Of a stretch of 26,238 nt of DNA, positions 1 through 7,558 are shown one piece after another (the first letter of the stretch is position 1; each line of letters starts with the position of its first letter). The notes beneath the pieces were generated by a model. The model was not told where the DNA came from. It ran no database searches and worked only from the letters and a program-made list of their open reading frames with translations. Where the stretch lies: assembly GCA_937899055.1 (NCBI GenBank), contig CALBPX010000056.1:1-26238 (forward strand). The letters run 5' to 3'. A program made the translations under genes and the position numbers. This DNA comes from an uncultured Bacteroidales bacterium. Its GTDB lineage: Bacteria > Bacteroidota > Bacteroidia > Bacteroidales > UBA932.

Positions 1-406
1 TGAGATTGTCTGTCTCGGCAAATTTCTCCATGTGCTGCAACGCCCACTTATAGTTGCGAGAGGTACGTTCTTGTCCTCTCTTAATCATCTTGTCAATGTG
101 ATTTCTCGCATAGTCAGAGAAAGACATATCCTTTCCGAAGTCCGAAACATAGGTTAACAGTTCATTGGCTGTCCAGTTAGACGTGTCAACTTGATTGAGG
201 ATAGTGTAGAACTTCTCAATCAAGATAGAAGTCTGTTGAATGACGAAAGGATCAATAATGTCTTTCTTGTCATCACTTAGTCCCTTGTCATTAACCATCC
301 AAGAAGTTCTCAGGTAGGAGAACTGTCTGTTGTGAGTGAAGCGGATGTAAACATTGTACATCCCGTTCTTCATCTTTGACTTTACGATTGCTTTTAGTGT
401 TGCCAT
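1..406 (-). CDS. Tyrosine recombinase/integrase, 5' part only (runs off left edge)
   Basis: The first 135 codons are present; the rest lies outside the window. The protein begins MATLKAIVKSKMKNGMYNVY and has a short beta-rich start containing YIRFTHNRQFSYLRTSW, like the arm-DNA-binding domain of Bacteroidetes integrases. A helical stretch from about residue 85 (SFSDYARNHIDKMIKR... RTSRNYKWALQHMEKF) is like the SAM-like core-binding domain of phage-type integrases. The catalytic R-K-H-R-H-Y residues would be off the edge, so activity cannot be judged. Such proteins excise, integrate or invert DNA and, when they have an arm-binding domain, bind short repeated arm sites near the attachment site. 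The phased repeats directly upstream (480-612) are candidate sites. I see no good TANNTTTG promoter between the start codon and the repeats. Confidence is moderate because only the N-terminal half is visible. Confidence 0.7.
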   Translation of the reverse strand, partial: MATLKAIVKSKMKNGMYNVYIRFTHNRQFSYLRTSWMVNDKGLSDDKKDIIDPFVIQQTSILIEKFYTILNQVDTSNWTANELLTYVSDFGKDMSFSDYARNHIDKMIKRGQERTSRNYKWALQHMEKFAETDNL

Positions 407-479
407 TGCTGAAAATTAATTTAATGTTATTATTATGTACTTGATTGCCTTTTGAAATCGAATAAGTGTGGAACTGAAA

Positions 480-612
480 TCTGGAAAACATCGATATTTT
501 TTTGGGAAACACGCGCCGATTTTTGGGAAACATTCAAATGCTTTGGGAAACACAAACGTGAAATTTGGGAAACATTTGCCCCATTTTTGGCAACTTATTC
601 TGCATTTGGAAC
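480..612. repeat. Helically phased TTTGGGAAACA repeat array upstream of the integrase
   Basis: Four exact copies of the 11-mer TTTGGGAAACA start at 501, 522, 542 and 564. Degenerate copies start at 480 (TCTGGAAAACA), 585 (TTTTGGCAAC) and about 605 (TTTGGAAC). The start-to-start spacing is 21, 21, 20, 22, 21 and 20 bp, i.e. two turns of B-DNA, with unrelated bases in between. No gene covers 407-698, although short shadow reading frames cross it. The arrangement is that of binding sites on one face of the helix, such as integrase arm sites or regulator iterons. That the adjacent recombinase binds them is inference. Confidence 0.75.
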
Positions 613-635
613 ATGCAGAATGTGTACAAAAAATT

Positions 636-670
636 AAGGGCAAGTACCTGTTTCCCAGATACTTGCCCTT
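636..670 (-). terminator. Rho-independent terminator of ppdK, loop carries an inverted iteron
   Basis: A perfect 11-bp stem (AAGGGCAAGTA, 636-646, with TACTTGCCCTT, 660-670) encloses a 13-nt loop. On the minus strand the stem is followed by AATTTTTTG, so it terminates ppdK, which ends 28 nt upstream. Positions 649-659 of the loop read TGTTTCCCAGA. This is the reverse complement of TCTGGGAAACA and differs by one base from the 11-mer repeated at 501-574. Confidence 0.9.
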
Positions 671-698
671 TATGTAGCTAATTTTCAGCATTTTTCGT

Positions 699-3410
699 CT
701 ATTCCTCGACGGCGGCCTGGGCGGCGGCAAGGCGGGCGATAGGAACGCGGAACGGACTGCAGGATACGTAGTTCATTCCGAACTTGTGGAAGAGTTCTAC
801 GGATGCAGGGTCCCCGCCGTGCTCTCCGCATACACCGCACTTGAGGTTGGGGTTGGTTGACCTACCCTTCTGTACGCCCATTTCTACAAGCTTTCCAACT
901 GAGTGAGGGTCAATGCTCTGGAACGGGTCAGCAGCAATAATCTTCTTGTTGATGTAGTCTTGCATGAAGCCTCCGACATCGTCTCTTGAGAAACCGAATG
1001 TCATCTGAGTAAGGTCATTGGTTCCGAATGAGAAGAACTGTGCAGTTCTTGCCATACGGTCTGCCATGATGGCTGCCCTTGGTATCTCAATCATGGTTCC
1101 GAAGGTGTACTTGATTTCAATTCCGTACTTCTGGAATACCTGGTCGTAAGCAGCCTCGCAGATGGCCTTCTGGTCGTTGAGCTCCTTGTAAGAAATGGTT
1201 ACAGGAATCATAATCTCAGGCTGAGGATCGTATCCCTCCTTAATCAACTGAGCAGTAGCTGTAAAGATTGCTCTGAACTGCATCTCAGAAATCTCAGGAT
1301 AAGATATACCGAGTCTTACTCCGCGATGGCCCATCATAGGGTTAACCTCGTGCAATGCCTCTCCCCTCTTCTTAACATCCTCTGCTGAAATGTTGAGAGC
1401 GTTTGCAAGTTCCTGACGCTTTTCTGCACTCTGGGGAACAAATTCATGCAAAGGCGGATCGAGCAGACGGAAGGTAACTGGCTTGCCGTTCATAACCTTC
1501 ATGGTTTCTCTTACCGAAGCGGTTACGTATGGTTCCAGTTCGTCCAGTGCAAGCCTTCTTTCGGCCGGAGTGTTGGAAAGAATCATCTTACGGAGTTTGG
1601 AAAGAGGTTCCTCTGAGTTCTTTCCGTAGAACATGTGCTCTATACGGAACAGACCAATTCCCTCTGCTCCAAAGTTGAGTGCCATCTGTGCATCATCGGG
1701 GTTGTCGGCGTTGGTTCTTACACCCAGAACCCTGTACTTGTCAACAATCTTCATATAGTCTATGAAGCTCTTGTTCTCGGAAGCGTTCATGGTAGGAACC
1801 GGCTGGTCATAAACCAGTCCGCGGATTCCGTTGAGGGAGAATACATCACCTTCCTTGTAAGCCTTATCGCCAATGGTCATGGTCTTGGTGAGCATATTGA
1901 TGTGAACGGCGTCGCATCCTACGATGCAGCACTTGCCCCATCCTCTTGCCACCAGGGCAGCGTGTGAGGTCATACCTCCGCGGGCGGTCAGAAGGCCGTC
2001 GGCAGCTCTCATACCCTCAACATCCTCGGGGTTGGTTTCCTCGCGTACGAGAATGACCTTCTCCTTTCTCTTTGCAGCCTCCACGGCGGCCTCCGGAGTA
2101 AATACTATGCGTCCTACGGAACCGCCAGGTCCTGCAGGAAGGCCCTGAGCTATAGGCTTGAATTTCTTTTCCTCAACAGCATTGAGTATCGGGTGCAGGA
2201 TTTCATCGAGCTGCTTAGGAGCAACTCTCATAACTGCTGTCTTTTCATCTATGAGACCTTCGGCAAGCATATCCATTGCCATATTCAAGGCAGCCATACC
2301 GGTTCTCTTGCCAACACGGCACTGGAGCATCCAGAGTTTACCGTCCTGAATTGTGAACTCAAGGTCCTGCATATCGTGGAAGTGCTGCTCCAGATTATGC
2401 TGTATGGTGTTGAGCTGCTCGTAAACATCGGGCATAGCCTTTTCCAATGAAAGCAGATGCTGGTTGTGCTCGCTCTTGGTTGCATCGTTCAGAGGGTTAG
2501 GTGTACGGATACCGGCTACAACATCCTCACCCTGAGCGTTTATGAGCCACTCGCCATAGAACTTGTTTTCGCCGGTTGCAGGGTTACGTGAGAATGCAAC
2601 TCCGGTTGCAGAATTCTCGCCCATGTTACCGAATACCATGCTCTGTACAGAAACGGCGGTACCCCAAGTATCAGGAATTCCTTCTATCTTTCTGTAAGCC
2701 ACGGCTCTCTTTCCGTTCCAAGATTTGAGAACGGCGGCAATGCCGCCCCAGAGCTGATCCTTTGCATTGTCCGGGAAAGGTTTGCCAAGTTCCTGGCGTA
2801 CCCTTACTTTGAAGTCTTCGCAGAGTACCTTCAGGTCTTCCTCGGTAAGGTCAGTGTCGGAAGCATAGCCCTTTTCAGACTTAACTTTTGCAAGCATACG
2901 GTCCAGCTGCTGGCGAATTCCTTGACCGTCAGCGGGCTCAATGCCTTCTGCCTTTTCCATAACAACGTCAGAGTACATCATAATCAGACGCCTGTATGCA
3001 TCATAAACGAACCTCGGATTCTTGGTTGCCTCAATGAGTCCAGGAATGGTTTCTGAGCAAAGACCTATGTTGAGAACGGTCTCCATCATACCAGGCATTG
3101 AACTCCTTGCACCGCTACGGCACGAAACCAACAGAGGATTCTTGGGGTCGCCAAACTTGCGGCCCATTATCTCCTCAGTAGCGGCAAGAGCTGCATTAAC
3201 CTCAGCCTCAAGCCCTTCAGGGAATTTACATCCAAGATCATAATATTCATTGCAAGTGTCTGTAGTGATAGTAAAACCTGCCGGAACAGGGATTCCAAGT
3301 TTGCACATTTCTGCAAGGTTGGCGCCCTTACCTCCCAGGAGGTTACGCATAGAGCCGTCACCATCGGCATTTATACCGCCAAAGCGGTAAACTCGTTTAA
3401 CGTCTGACAT
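699..3410 (-). CDS. ppdK: Pyruvate, phosphate dikinase
   Basis: This cytosolic enzyme interconverts pyruvate + ATP + Pi and PEP + AMP + PPi, and in anaerobes usually runs in the glycolytic, ATP-yielding direction. The 903-residue protein is full length. The N-terminal ATP-grasp domain has GGKGANLAEM (26-35) and SCRSGARSSMPGMM (96-109). The swivelling phosphohistidine domain has ARGGMTSHAA with catalytic His483. The C-terminal TIM-barrel has FSFGTNDLTQ (793-802) and KCGVCGEHGG with catalytic Cys861. ATG 3410 starts the conserved YRFGG leader, with a consensus promoter about 30 nt upstream and a terminator right after the stop. It appears to be transcribed alone. The partial integrase and repeats lie just past its terminator, so it marks the chromosomal side of that junction. 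Confidence 0.98.
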   Translation of the reverse strand: MSDVKRVYRFGGINADGDGSMRNLLGGKGANLAEMCKLGIPVPAGFTITTDTCNEYYDLGCKFPEGLEAEVNAALAATEEIMGRKFGDPKNPLLVSCRSGARSSMPGMMETVLNIGLCSETIPGLIEATKNPRFVYDAYRRLIMMYSDVVMEKAEGIEPADGQGIRQQLDRMLAKVKSEKGYASDTDLTEEDLKVLCEDFKVRVRQELGKPFPDNAKDQLWGGIAAVLKSWNGKRAVAYRKIEGIPDTWGTAVSVQSMVFGNMGENSATGVAFSRNPATGENKFYGEWLINAQGEDVVAGIRTPNPLNDATKSEHNQHLLSLEKAMPDVYEQLNTIQHNLEQHFHDMQDLEFTIQDGKLWMLQCRVGKRTGMAALNMAMDMLAEGLIDEKTAVMRVAPKQLDEILHPILNAVEEKKFKPIAQGLPAGPGGSVGRIVFTPEAAVEAAKRKEKVILVREETNPEDVEGMRAADGLLTARGGMTSHAALVARGWGKCCIVGCDAVHINMLTKTMTIGDKAYKEGDVFSLNGIRGLVYDQPVPTMNASENKSFIDYMKIVDKYRVLGVRTNADNPDDAQMALNFGAEGIGLFRIEHMFYGKNSEEPLSKLRKMILSNTPAERRLALDELEPYVTASVRETMKVMNGKPVTFRLLDPPLHEFVPQSAEKRQELANALNISAEDVKKRGEALHEVNPMMGHRGVRLGISYPEISEMQFRAIFTATAQLIKEGYDPQPEIMIPVTISYKELNDQKAICEAAYDQVFQKYGIEIKYTFGTMIEIPRAAIMADRMARTAQFFSFGTNDLTQMTFGFSRDDVGGFMQDYINKKIIAADPFQSIDPHSVGKLVEMGVQKGRSTNPNLKCGVCGEHGGDPASVELFHKFGMNYVSCSPFRVPIARLAAAQAAVEE

Positions 3411-3439
3411 CGTTTGAAATAATTTGATTATACGAGCGG

Positions 3440-3469
3440 CAAAAGTAAAGAAAAATTCCGATTTTTCAA
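3440..3469 (-). promoter_or_regulatory. Bacteroides-type promoter of ppdK
   Basis: On the minus strand, TTG (3467-3469) is followed after 19 nt by TACTTTTG (3440-3447). This fits the Bacteroidetes primary-sigma -33 TTTG / -7 TANNTTTG consensus. The -7 box ends 29 nt upstream of the ppdK ATG. Confidence 0.75.
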
Positions 3470-3606
3470 CTATTGAAGCATTTACTTTTCCACATTTAAC
3501 AAAATCTTAAGTAGCAGCATAATTTATTTACGCTTATGCATCCTCTTTTTCTTGTTCACCGATAACTTGCGCTACTTGATTATGAACTGTATTAAGACAA
3601 AAAGTT

Positions 3607-3789
3607 ATGGAAAAGAAAAATGAAACCTCTGAGAAAAGCCTATGGATGAAGGCAGCAAGATTTGTAAAAGAAAACCGCAGGCAGATCATCTGGCTGGCGG
3701 TAACAGCCGCAGCCGCTTGGTTCATCCTGCAGTTAATATCAAACTGGACGGTCTTTATGGCTGGCTTCAACGAAGGCCTTAACCAATAA
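3607..3789 (+). CDS. Small single-pass membrane protein, unknown function
   Basis: The 60-residue product begins MEKKNETSEKSLWMKAARF. It has a charged N-terminus (KENRRQ, about 26-31), one hydrophobic segment IIWLAVTAAAAWFILQLI (about 32-49), and a polar tail ending FNEGLNQ. Positive charges before the helix suggest the N-terminus stays in the cytoplasm. It sits between the divergent ppdK promoter and the convergent tRNA gene, with no operon partner. I do not recognise a named family. The opposite strand is also open here, but its translation has no domain-like character, so I prefer this reading. I see no clear TANNTTTG promoter upstream. Confidence 0.6.
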   Translation: MEKKNETSEKSLWMKAARFVKENRRQIIWLAVTAAAAWFILQLISNWTVFMAGFNEGLNQ

Positions 3790-3807
3790 ACCTCCTTCAA
3801 CCTTTAG

Positions 3808-3879
3808 TAGTCCCACCGGGAATCGAACCCAGATTTGAAGTTTAGGAAACTTCCGTTCTATCCGTTGAACTATAGGACC
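3808..3879 (-). tRNA. tRNA-Arg (anticodon CCU)
   Basis: On the minus strand the 72-nt cloverleaf reads: acceptor GGTCCTA pairing with TGGGACT, D-arm GTTC/GAAC, anticodon stem GAAGT/ACTTC, and loop TTCCTAA giving anticodon CCU. The T-arm is CTGGG-TTCGATT-CCCGG and the discriminator is A. CCA is not encoded. It decodes the rare Arg codon AGG. It starts 14 nt downstream of the fabH stop on the same strand, so it may be cut out of the fabH transcript. Confidence 0.95.
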
Positions 3880-3893
3880 AAACCTTTCTGCTC

Positions 3894-4889
3894 TTAGTAT
3901 GCCCACCTGTAGAATATGCTTCCCCAGGTAAATCCTGCTCCGAAAGCACTCAGAATCAGGTTGTCGCCTTTCTTAAACCTGCTCTTGAAATCCCAGAGTG
4001 TAAGCGGTATGGATGTTCCGGCGGTATTGCCGAAACGGTCTATGTTTATGAGCACCTTGTCTTTGCTGAGCCCCATACGGTGCGCTGTTGCATCTATGAT
4101 TCTCAGGTTTGCCTGATGAGGAACCAGGAATGAGATGTCGTCGGCGGTAAGACCGTGACGCTTCATCATTTCCTCAGACACGTCTGCCATCTTTACCACT
4201 GCATGTTTGAACACGCCCTGCCCCTCCTGATGGATGAAGTGCATGTGGCGGTCCACATTCTTGTGGCTTGCAGGGTAGAGGCTTCCGCCGGCGGTCTGGT
4301 AGAGATGCCTTCTGCCAATGCCGTCAACATGGAGGATGGAGTCTTGGAATCCAAGGCTTTCGTCCTGGCTGGGCTCTATCATCAATGCAACTGCCGCATC
4401 GCCGAAGATAGGGCAGGTGGAACGGTCTGAATAATCCACAATACTGCTCATTCTCTCACCGGTAACAATCACAATTTTCTTGTATTCGCCGGTTTCTATG
4501 AAACGGCGGACAGTTTCAAATGTGAATAGGAAACCGCTGCATCCGGCGTTGGTGTCAAACCCCCAGGCATTCTTGATTCCGCATTTATCGCAGATGATGT
4601 TGGAGGTGGCGGTAAAGACCATATCGGGGGTAACAGTATGGCAGACCAGCATCTGAACCTCAGACGGATCTGTATGGGTTGCCTCCAGAAGCCTCTGTAC
4701 CGCTATGGAACCCATAAACGAAGTACCGAGACCGTCTTCCTTGAGTATATGCCTTTCCCTGATGCCGATCCTGGACATTATCCATTCGTCCGAGGTATCC
4801 ACCATGGTTGCAAGCTCTGCATTGGTGAGTACATACTCAGGAATGTAAGCCTCAATACCGGTTATTATGGCTCTTGGCTTACTGAGCAT
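3894..4889 (-). CDS. fabH: 3-oxoacyl-[ACP] synthase III
   Basis: FabH starts fatty-acid synthesis by condensing an acyl-CoA primer with malonyl-ACP in the cytosol. From the ATG at 4889 (MLSKPRAIITG) the protein has 331 residues, the usual size. An in-frame upstream start would add 18 residues that read through rpmF, so I reject it. Catalytic Cys117 lies in NAGCSGF, His258 in VPHQANLRI and Asn288 in GNTAGTS. The C-terminus LSAFGAGFTWGS is typical. It overlaps the end of rpmF by 11 nt and sits third in DUF177-rpmF-fabH, an order related to the yceD-rpmF-plsX-fabH cluster of other bacteria but without plsX. This suggests coupled expression of a ribosomal protein and fatty-acid initiation. Confidence 0.95.
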   Translation of the reverse strand: MLSKPRAIITGIEAYIPEYVLTNAELATMVDTSDEWIMSRIGIRERHILKEDGLGTSFMGSIAVQRLLEATHTDPSEVQMLVCHTVTPDMVFTATSNIICDKCGIKNAWGFDTNAGCSGFLFTFETVRRFIETGEYKKIVIVTGERMSSIVDYSDRSTCPIFGDAAVALMIEPSQDESLGFQDSILHVDGIGRRHLYQTAGGSLYPASHKNVDRHMHFIHQEGQGVFKHAVVKMADVSEEMMKRHGLTADDISFLVPHQANLRIIDATAHRMGLSKDKVLINIDRFGNTAGTSIPLTLWDFKSRFKKGDNLILSAFGAGFTWGSIFYRWAY

Positions 4890-5064
4890 TTTCCTTTGCA
4901 ATAACGAGCCTTCCACGATAGTAGCCGCACTCAGGGCATACATGATGATACATTACGGTAGCACCGCAATTGGAGCAAGTAGCCAGTGTTGGCAGCTCTG
5001 CCTTGTCGTGAGTTCTCCTCTTGTCTCTCCTCTGTTTGGAGATCTTGTGTTTAGGATGTGCCAT
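4879..5064 (-). CDS. rpmF: Ribosomal protein bL32
   Basis: The 61-residue basic protein starts MAHPKHKISKQRRDKRRTHD, the hallmark bL32 N-terminus. It has a zinc ribbon built from CSNCG (about 34-38) and CPECG (about 48-52), i.e. the four-cysteine zinc-binding form. It belongs to the large ribosomal subunit. It lies 26 nt downstream of the DUF177 gene and its last codons overlap fabH, so translation of the two is likely coupled. Confidence 0.97.
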   Translation of the reverse strand: MAHPKHKISKQRRDKRRTHDKAELPTLATCSNCGATVMYHHVCPECGYYRGRLVIAKENAQ

Positions 5065-5090
5065 TTCTTATAATTTTTAAAATTTAATAT

Positions 5091-5621
5091 CTAGTCTTTA
5101 TCTCTCTTTTCCAGAAACTCTTTCAAGCCGCTGAAAGGAGAATAAACGTCTTTGTCTTGCTGTCCGCTCCCCTGGGCTGCCTGCAAGGAACTCAGCCTTT
5201 CAAGCATCTTGGGGTTGCATTCACCGTCTGGATGAACCCTTGAAAGCGGAAGGTTTATGCAGATGTAATCGTAGATGAACTGCTTGAGGTCAACCTCCGT
5301 TTCTGAAGGGTCAACTATTATGTATTCATCCGATTCCTCTGCATCTTCCCCAAAGTGCGCACTGCGGATTGCAAGGTTCTGGGCAAACTCCACGGGAACG
5401 TTCAGATCATCCAGACAGCGGTCACATTCAACGGTTACCGTACCCTTTCCTTTCACCTTTGCATTCATCCATCCGCTGCCCTTTTCCACTACTACCTCAA
5501 TGTTCATATCAGCATCTTTAATCTGCTGATTTTCATACTCTCGGAAAAGGTCTCCGCCAACCGGAAACTCGTATCTGTAACTTCCTTGGGCAAGTCCGCT
5601 TATGTGAATCTTGTAATCCAT
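5091..5621 (-). CDS. DUF177/YceD-family protein
   Basis: The 176-residue protein belongs to the DUF177 (YceD) family. This family nearly always sits directly upstream of rpmF and has been linked to 23S rRNA accumulation in other bacteria and plastids. The signature is VTVECDRCLDDLNVPVEF (about 62-79, Cys66 and Cys69), followed by an acidic stretch and DYICINLPLSRVHPDGEC. The C-terminus SGLKEFLEKRDKD is also typical. Its start codon lies only 8 nt past a consensus -7 box, so its mRNA leader should be about 4 nt. It is the first gene of the DUF177-rpmF-fabH unit. The precise biochemical role is not known to me. Confidence 0.85.
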   Translation of the reverse strand: MDYKIHISGLAQGSYRYEFPVGGDLFREYENQQIKDADMNIEVVVEKGSGWMNAKVKGKGTVTVECDRCLDDLNVPVEFAQNLAIRSAHFGEDAEESDEYIIVDPSETEVDLKQFIYDYICINLPLSRVHPDGECNPKMLERLSSLQAAQGSGQQDKDVYSPFSGLKEFLEKRDKD

Positions 5622-5629
5622 AGGGGGCG

Positions 5630-5659
5630 CAAATATACAAACTTTTTTACAATTTGCAA
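5630..5659 (-). promoter_or_regulatory. Promoter of DUF177-rpmF-fabH
   Basis: On the minus strand, TTG (5657-5659), 19 nt, then TATATTTG (5630-5637) is a perfect -33/-7 match. The box ends 8 nt before the ATG at 5621, predicting a nearly leaderless mRNA. Confidence 0.8.
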
Positions 5660-5672
5660 GCCGGGGGCTGTT

Positions 5673-7490
5673 TTAAAAACCTCCGCCCTGCATCTTATGC
5701 CTCTTGCGTTCGTTTTCGTCGAGATATATCTTACGGATTCTCAGGTGCTTGGGTGTAACTTCCACCAGCTCGTCGTCCTGTATGTATTCCAGCATTTCTT
5801 CCAAAGTAAACTGCATGGGCGGTGGCAGCACGGCCTTTTCGTCTGAACCCGAAGCTCTTACGTTTGTAAGTTTCTTTTTGATGCAGACATTCACATTCAG
5901 GTCCATGGCACGGGTATATTCTCCCACAACCTGTCCGCCATAAACTTCGTCTCCCGGGTTTATTATCCATTTTCCCCTGTCCAGAAGCTTCCACATGGAA
6001 TAGGCAATGGCCTGGCCGGTTTCCAGAGCCACCAGCGAACCGTTCGTACGCTTTTCTATCTCCCCCTTGTAGGGCTCGTAATCTTTGAAGCGGTGAGCCA
6101 TGATGGCCTCTCCGGAAGTGGCTGTAATGAGGTTGCTCCTCAGACCTATGATGCCTCTTGAGGGAATGTCAAAGTCAAGATGTACTCTGTCTCCGCGATG
6201 GTCCATGTGCAGAAGGGCTCCCTTGCGGCGGGTGGTCATCTCTATTGCCCGTCCGACAAATTCTTCCGGTACATCTATAATAAGGTGTTCAATTGGCTCG
6301 CATCTTACGCCGTTGATGTTCTTGTCTATGACCTTGGGCTGGCCAATCTGGAGCTCAAAGCCTTCGCGGCGCATGGTTTCTATGAGGATGGAAAGATGCA
6401 GCACACCCCTGCCGTAAACTATGAACGAATCCGAGGTCTTTCCGGGCTTGACCCTCAAGGCAAGGTTCTTTTCCAGCTCTTTTTCAAGCCTTTCCTTAAG
6501 GTGACGCGATGTAACATATTTTCCGTCTCGCCCGAAGAACGGAGAATCGTTGATGCAGAAGAGCATGCTCATTGTAGGCTCGTCTATGGTAATCGGAGGC
6601 AGCGGCTCCGGGTTTTCGGCATCGGCAATGGTATCGCCGATTTCAAAACCCTCTATGCCCACCACTGCACAGATGTCTCCGCTTTCAACCTTCTCTGCCT
6701 TGGTCTTTTCTATGCCGGTGAACACCATCAGGTCCTTGATTCTCTGCTTTACCTGAGTGCCCTCCCTGTGACACAGGGTGATTTCCTGGCCTGCACGGAG
6801 CGTTCCCCTCTTTACCCTGCCTACGGCTATCCTGCCCACATAAGGAGAATACTCCAAAGAAGATATCAGCATCTGAGGCGTTCCTTCCAGATCCTGCTCC
6901 GGAGCTGGTATTTCGCTGATGATAAGATCCATGAGGGTTGTAAGGTCCGTGGTGGGCTTACGCCAGTCCAGGCTCATCCACCCCTGCTTGGCACAGCCGT
7001 AAACGGTCTTGAAGTCCAGCTGGTCGTCGTTGGCGTTCAGGTTGAACATCAACTCAAATACCTGATCGTTGACCTCCTCCGGCCGGCAGTTCTGCTTGTC
7101 AACCTTGTTGATTACCACAAGGGGCTTCTTGCCGAGTTCCAGCGCCTTCTGGAGCACGAACCTTGTCTGAGGCATACATCCCTCAAAGGCATCTACAAGC
7201 AGCAGCACGCCGTCCGCCATATTCAGGACTCGCTCTACCTCTCCTCCGAAATCTGCATGGCCGGGAGTATCTATTATGTTGATTTTGTAACCTTTGTACG
7301 GCACGCTCACATTTTTGGACAGAATGGTTATCCCTCTTTCCCTTTCCAGGTCGTTGTTGTCCAGAATCAACTGTCCGGGGTTCTTTTCCGATTCCCTGGT
7401 AACTTTGGCCTGAGCTATCATTTTGTCCACAAGAGTGGTCTTGCCGTGGTCCACATGGGCCACAATGGCTATATTCCTTATATTTTGCAT
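5673..7490 (-). CDS. typA: Ribosome-associated translational GTPase BipA/TypA
   Basis: TypA is an EF-G-like GTPase that binds 70S ribosomes and assists 50S assembly and stress growth. From ATG 7490 (MQNIRNIAIVAHVDHGKTT) the protein has 605 residues, the normal size. The reading frame extends 15 codons further upstream, but that stretch contains the promoter. G-motifs are AHVDHGKT (11-18), DTPGH (74-78) and NKVD (128-131). The TypA-specific C-terminal region includes SRGIIGLRSNLITATSGEA and ends in the KMQGGG tail. It is transcribed alone from a perfect promoter 8 nt upstream of the start and faces guaA divergently. The next minus-strand gene has its own promoter in the 51-nt gap. Confidence 0.97.
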   Translation of the reverse strand: MQNIRNIAIVAHVDHGKTTLVDKMIAQAKVTRESEKNPGQLILDNNDLERERGITILSKNVSVPYKGYKINIIDTPGHADFGGEVERVLNMADGVLLLVDAFEGCMPQTRFVLQKALELGKKPLVVINKVDKQNCRPEEVNDQVFELMFNLNANDDQLDFKTVYGCAKQGWMSLDWRKPTTDLTTLMDLIISEIPAPEQDLEGTPQMLISSLEYSPYVGRIAVGRVKRGTLRAGQEITLCHREGTQVKQRIKDLMVFTGIEKTKAEKVESGDICAVVGIEGFEIGDTIADAENPEPLPPITIDEPTMSMLFCINDSPFFGRDGKYVTSRHLKERLEKELEKNLALRVKPGKTSDSFIVYGRGVLHLSILIETMRREGFELQIGQPKVIDKNINGVRCEPIEHLIIDVPEEFVGRAIEMTTRRKGALLHMDHRGDRVHLDFDIPSRGIIGLRSNLITATSGEAIMAHRFKDYEPYKGEIEKRTNGSLVALETGQAIAYSMWKLLDRGKWIINPGDEVYGGQVVGEYTRAMDLNVNVCIKKKLTNVRASGSDEKAVLPPPMQFTLEEMLEYIQDDELVEVTPKHLRIRKIYLDENERKRHKMQGGGF

Positions 7491-7498
7491 AACGGCCG

Positions 7499-7529
7499 CA
7501 AATATAGTGCAAGACGCGGTAAAATCAAA
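7499..7529 (-). promoter_or_regulatory. Promoter of typA
   Basis: On the minus strand, TTTG (7526-7529), 19 nt, then TATATTTG (7499-7506) is a full consensus match. It ends 8 nt upstream of the typA ATG and overlaps the probable -33 region of the divergent guaA promoter. Confidence 0.85.
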
Positions 7530-7541
7530 TCTCAAAATCTC

Positions 7542-7549
7542 TATATTTG
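7542..7549 (+). promoter_or_regulatory. -7 box of guaA promoter
   Basis: TATATTTG ends 9 nt before the guaA ATG at 7559. No TTG is found 19-20 nt upstream, so the -33 element is weak or absent. The expected -33 position falls next to the divergent typA -33 box. Confidence 0.6.
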
Positions 7550-7558
7550 CTCCCGATT

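Noticed and set aside
480..612. CRISPR array
   Set aside because: Repeat units are only 10-11 bp with about 10-bp gaps, far shorter than CRISPR repeats and spacers, and no cas genes are present.
416..730. Minus-strand frame with repeated CFPK-like heptads across the phased repeats
   Set aside because: The heptads are the translation of 21-bp repeats. Unit spacing of 20 and 22 bp breaks the frame relation, other strands/frames show similar repeats, and the frame overlaps the ppdK end. The signal is at the DNA level.
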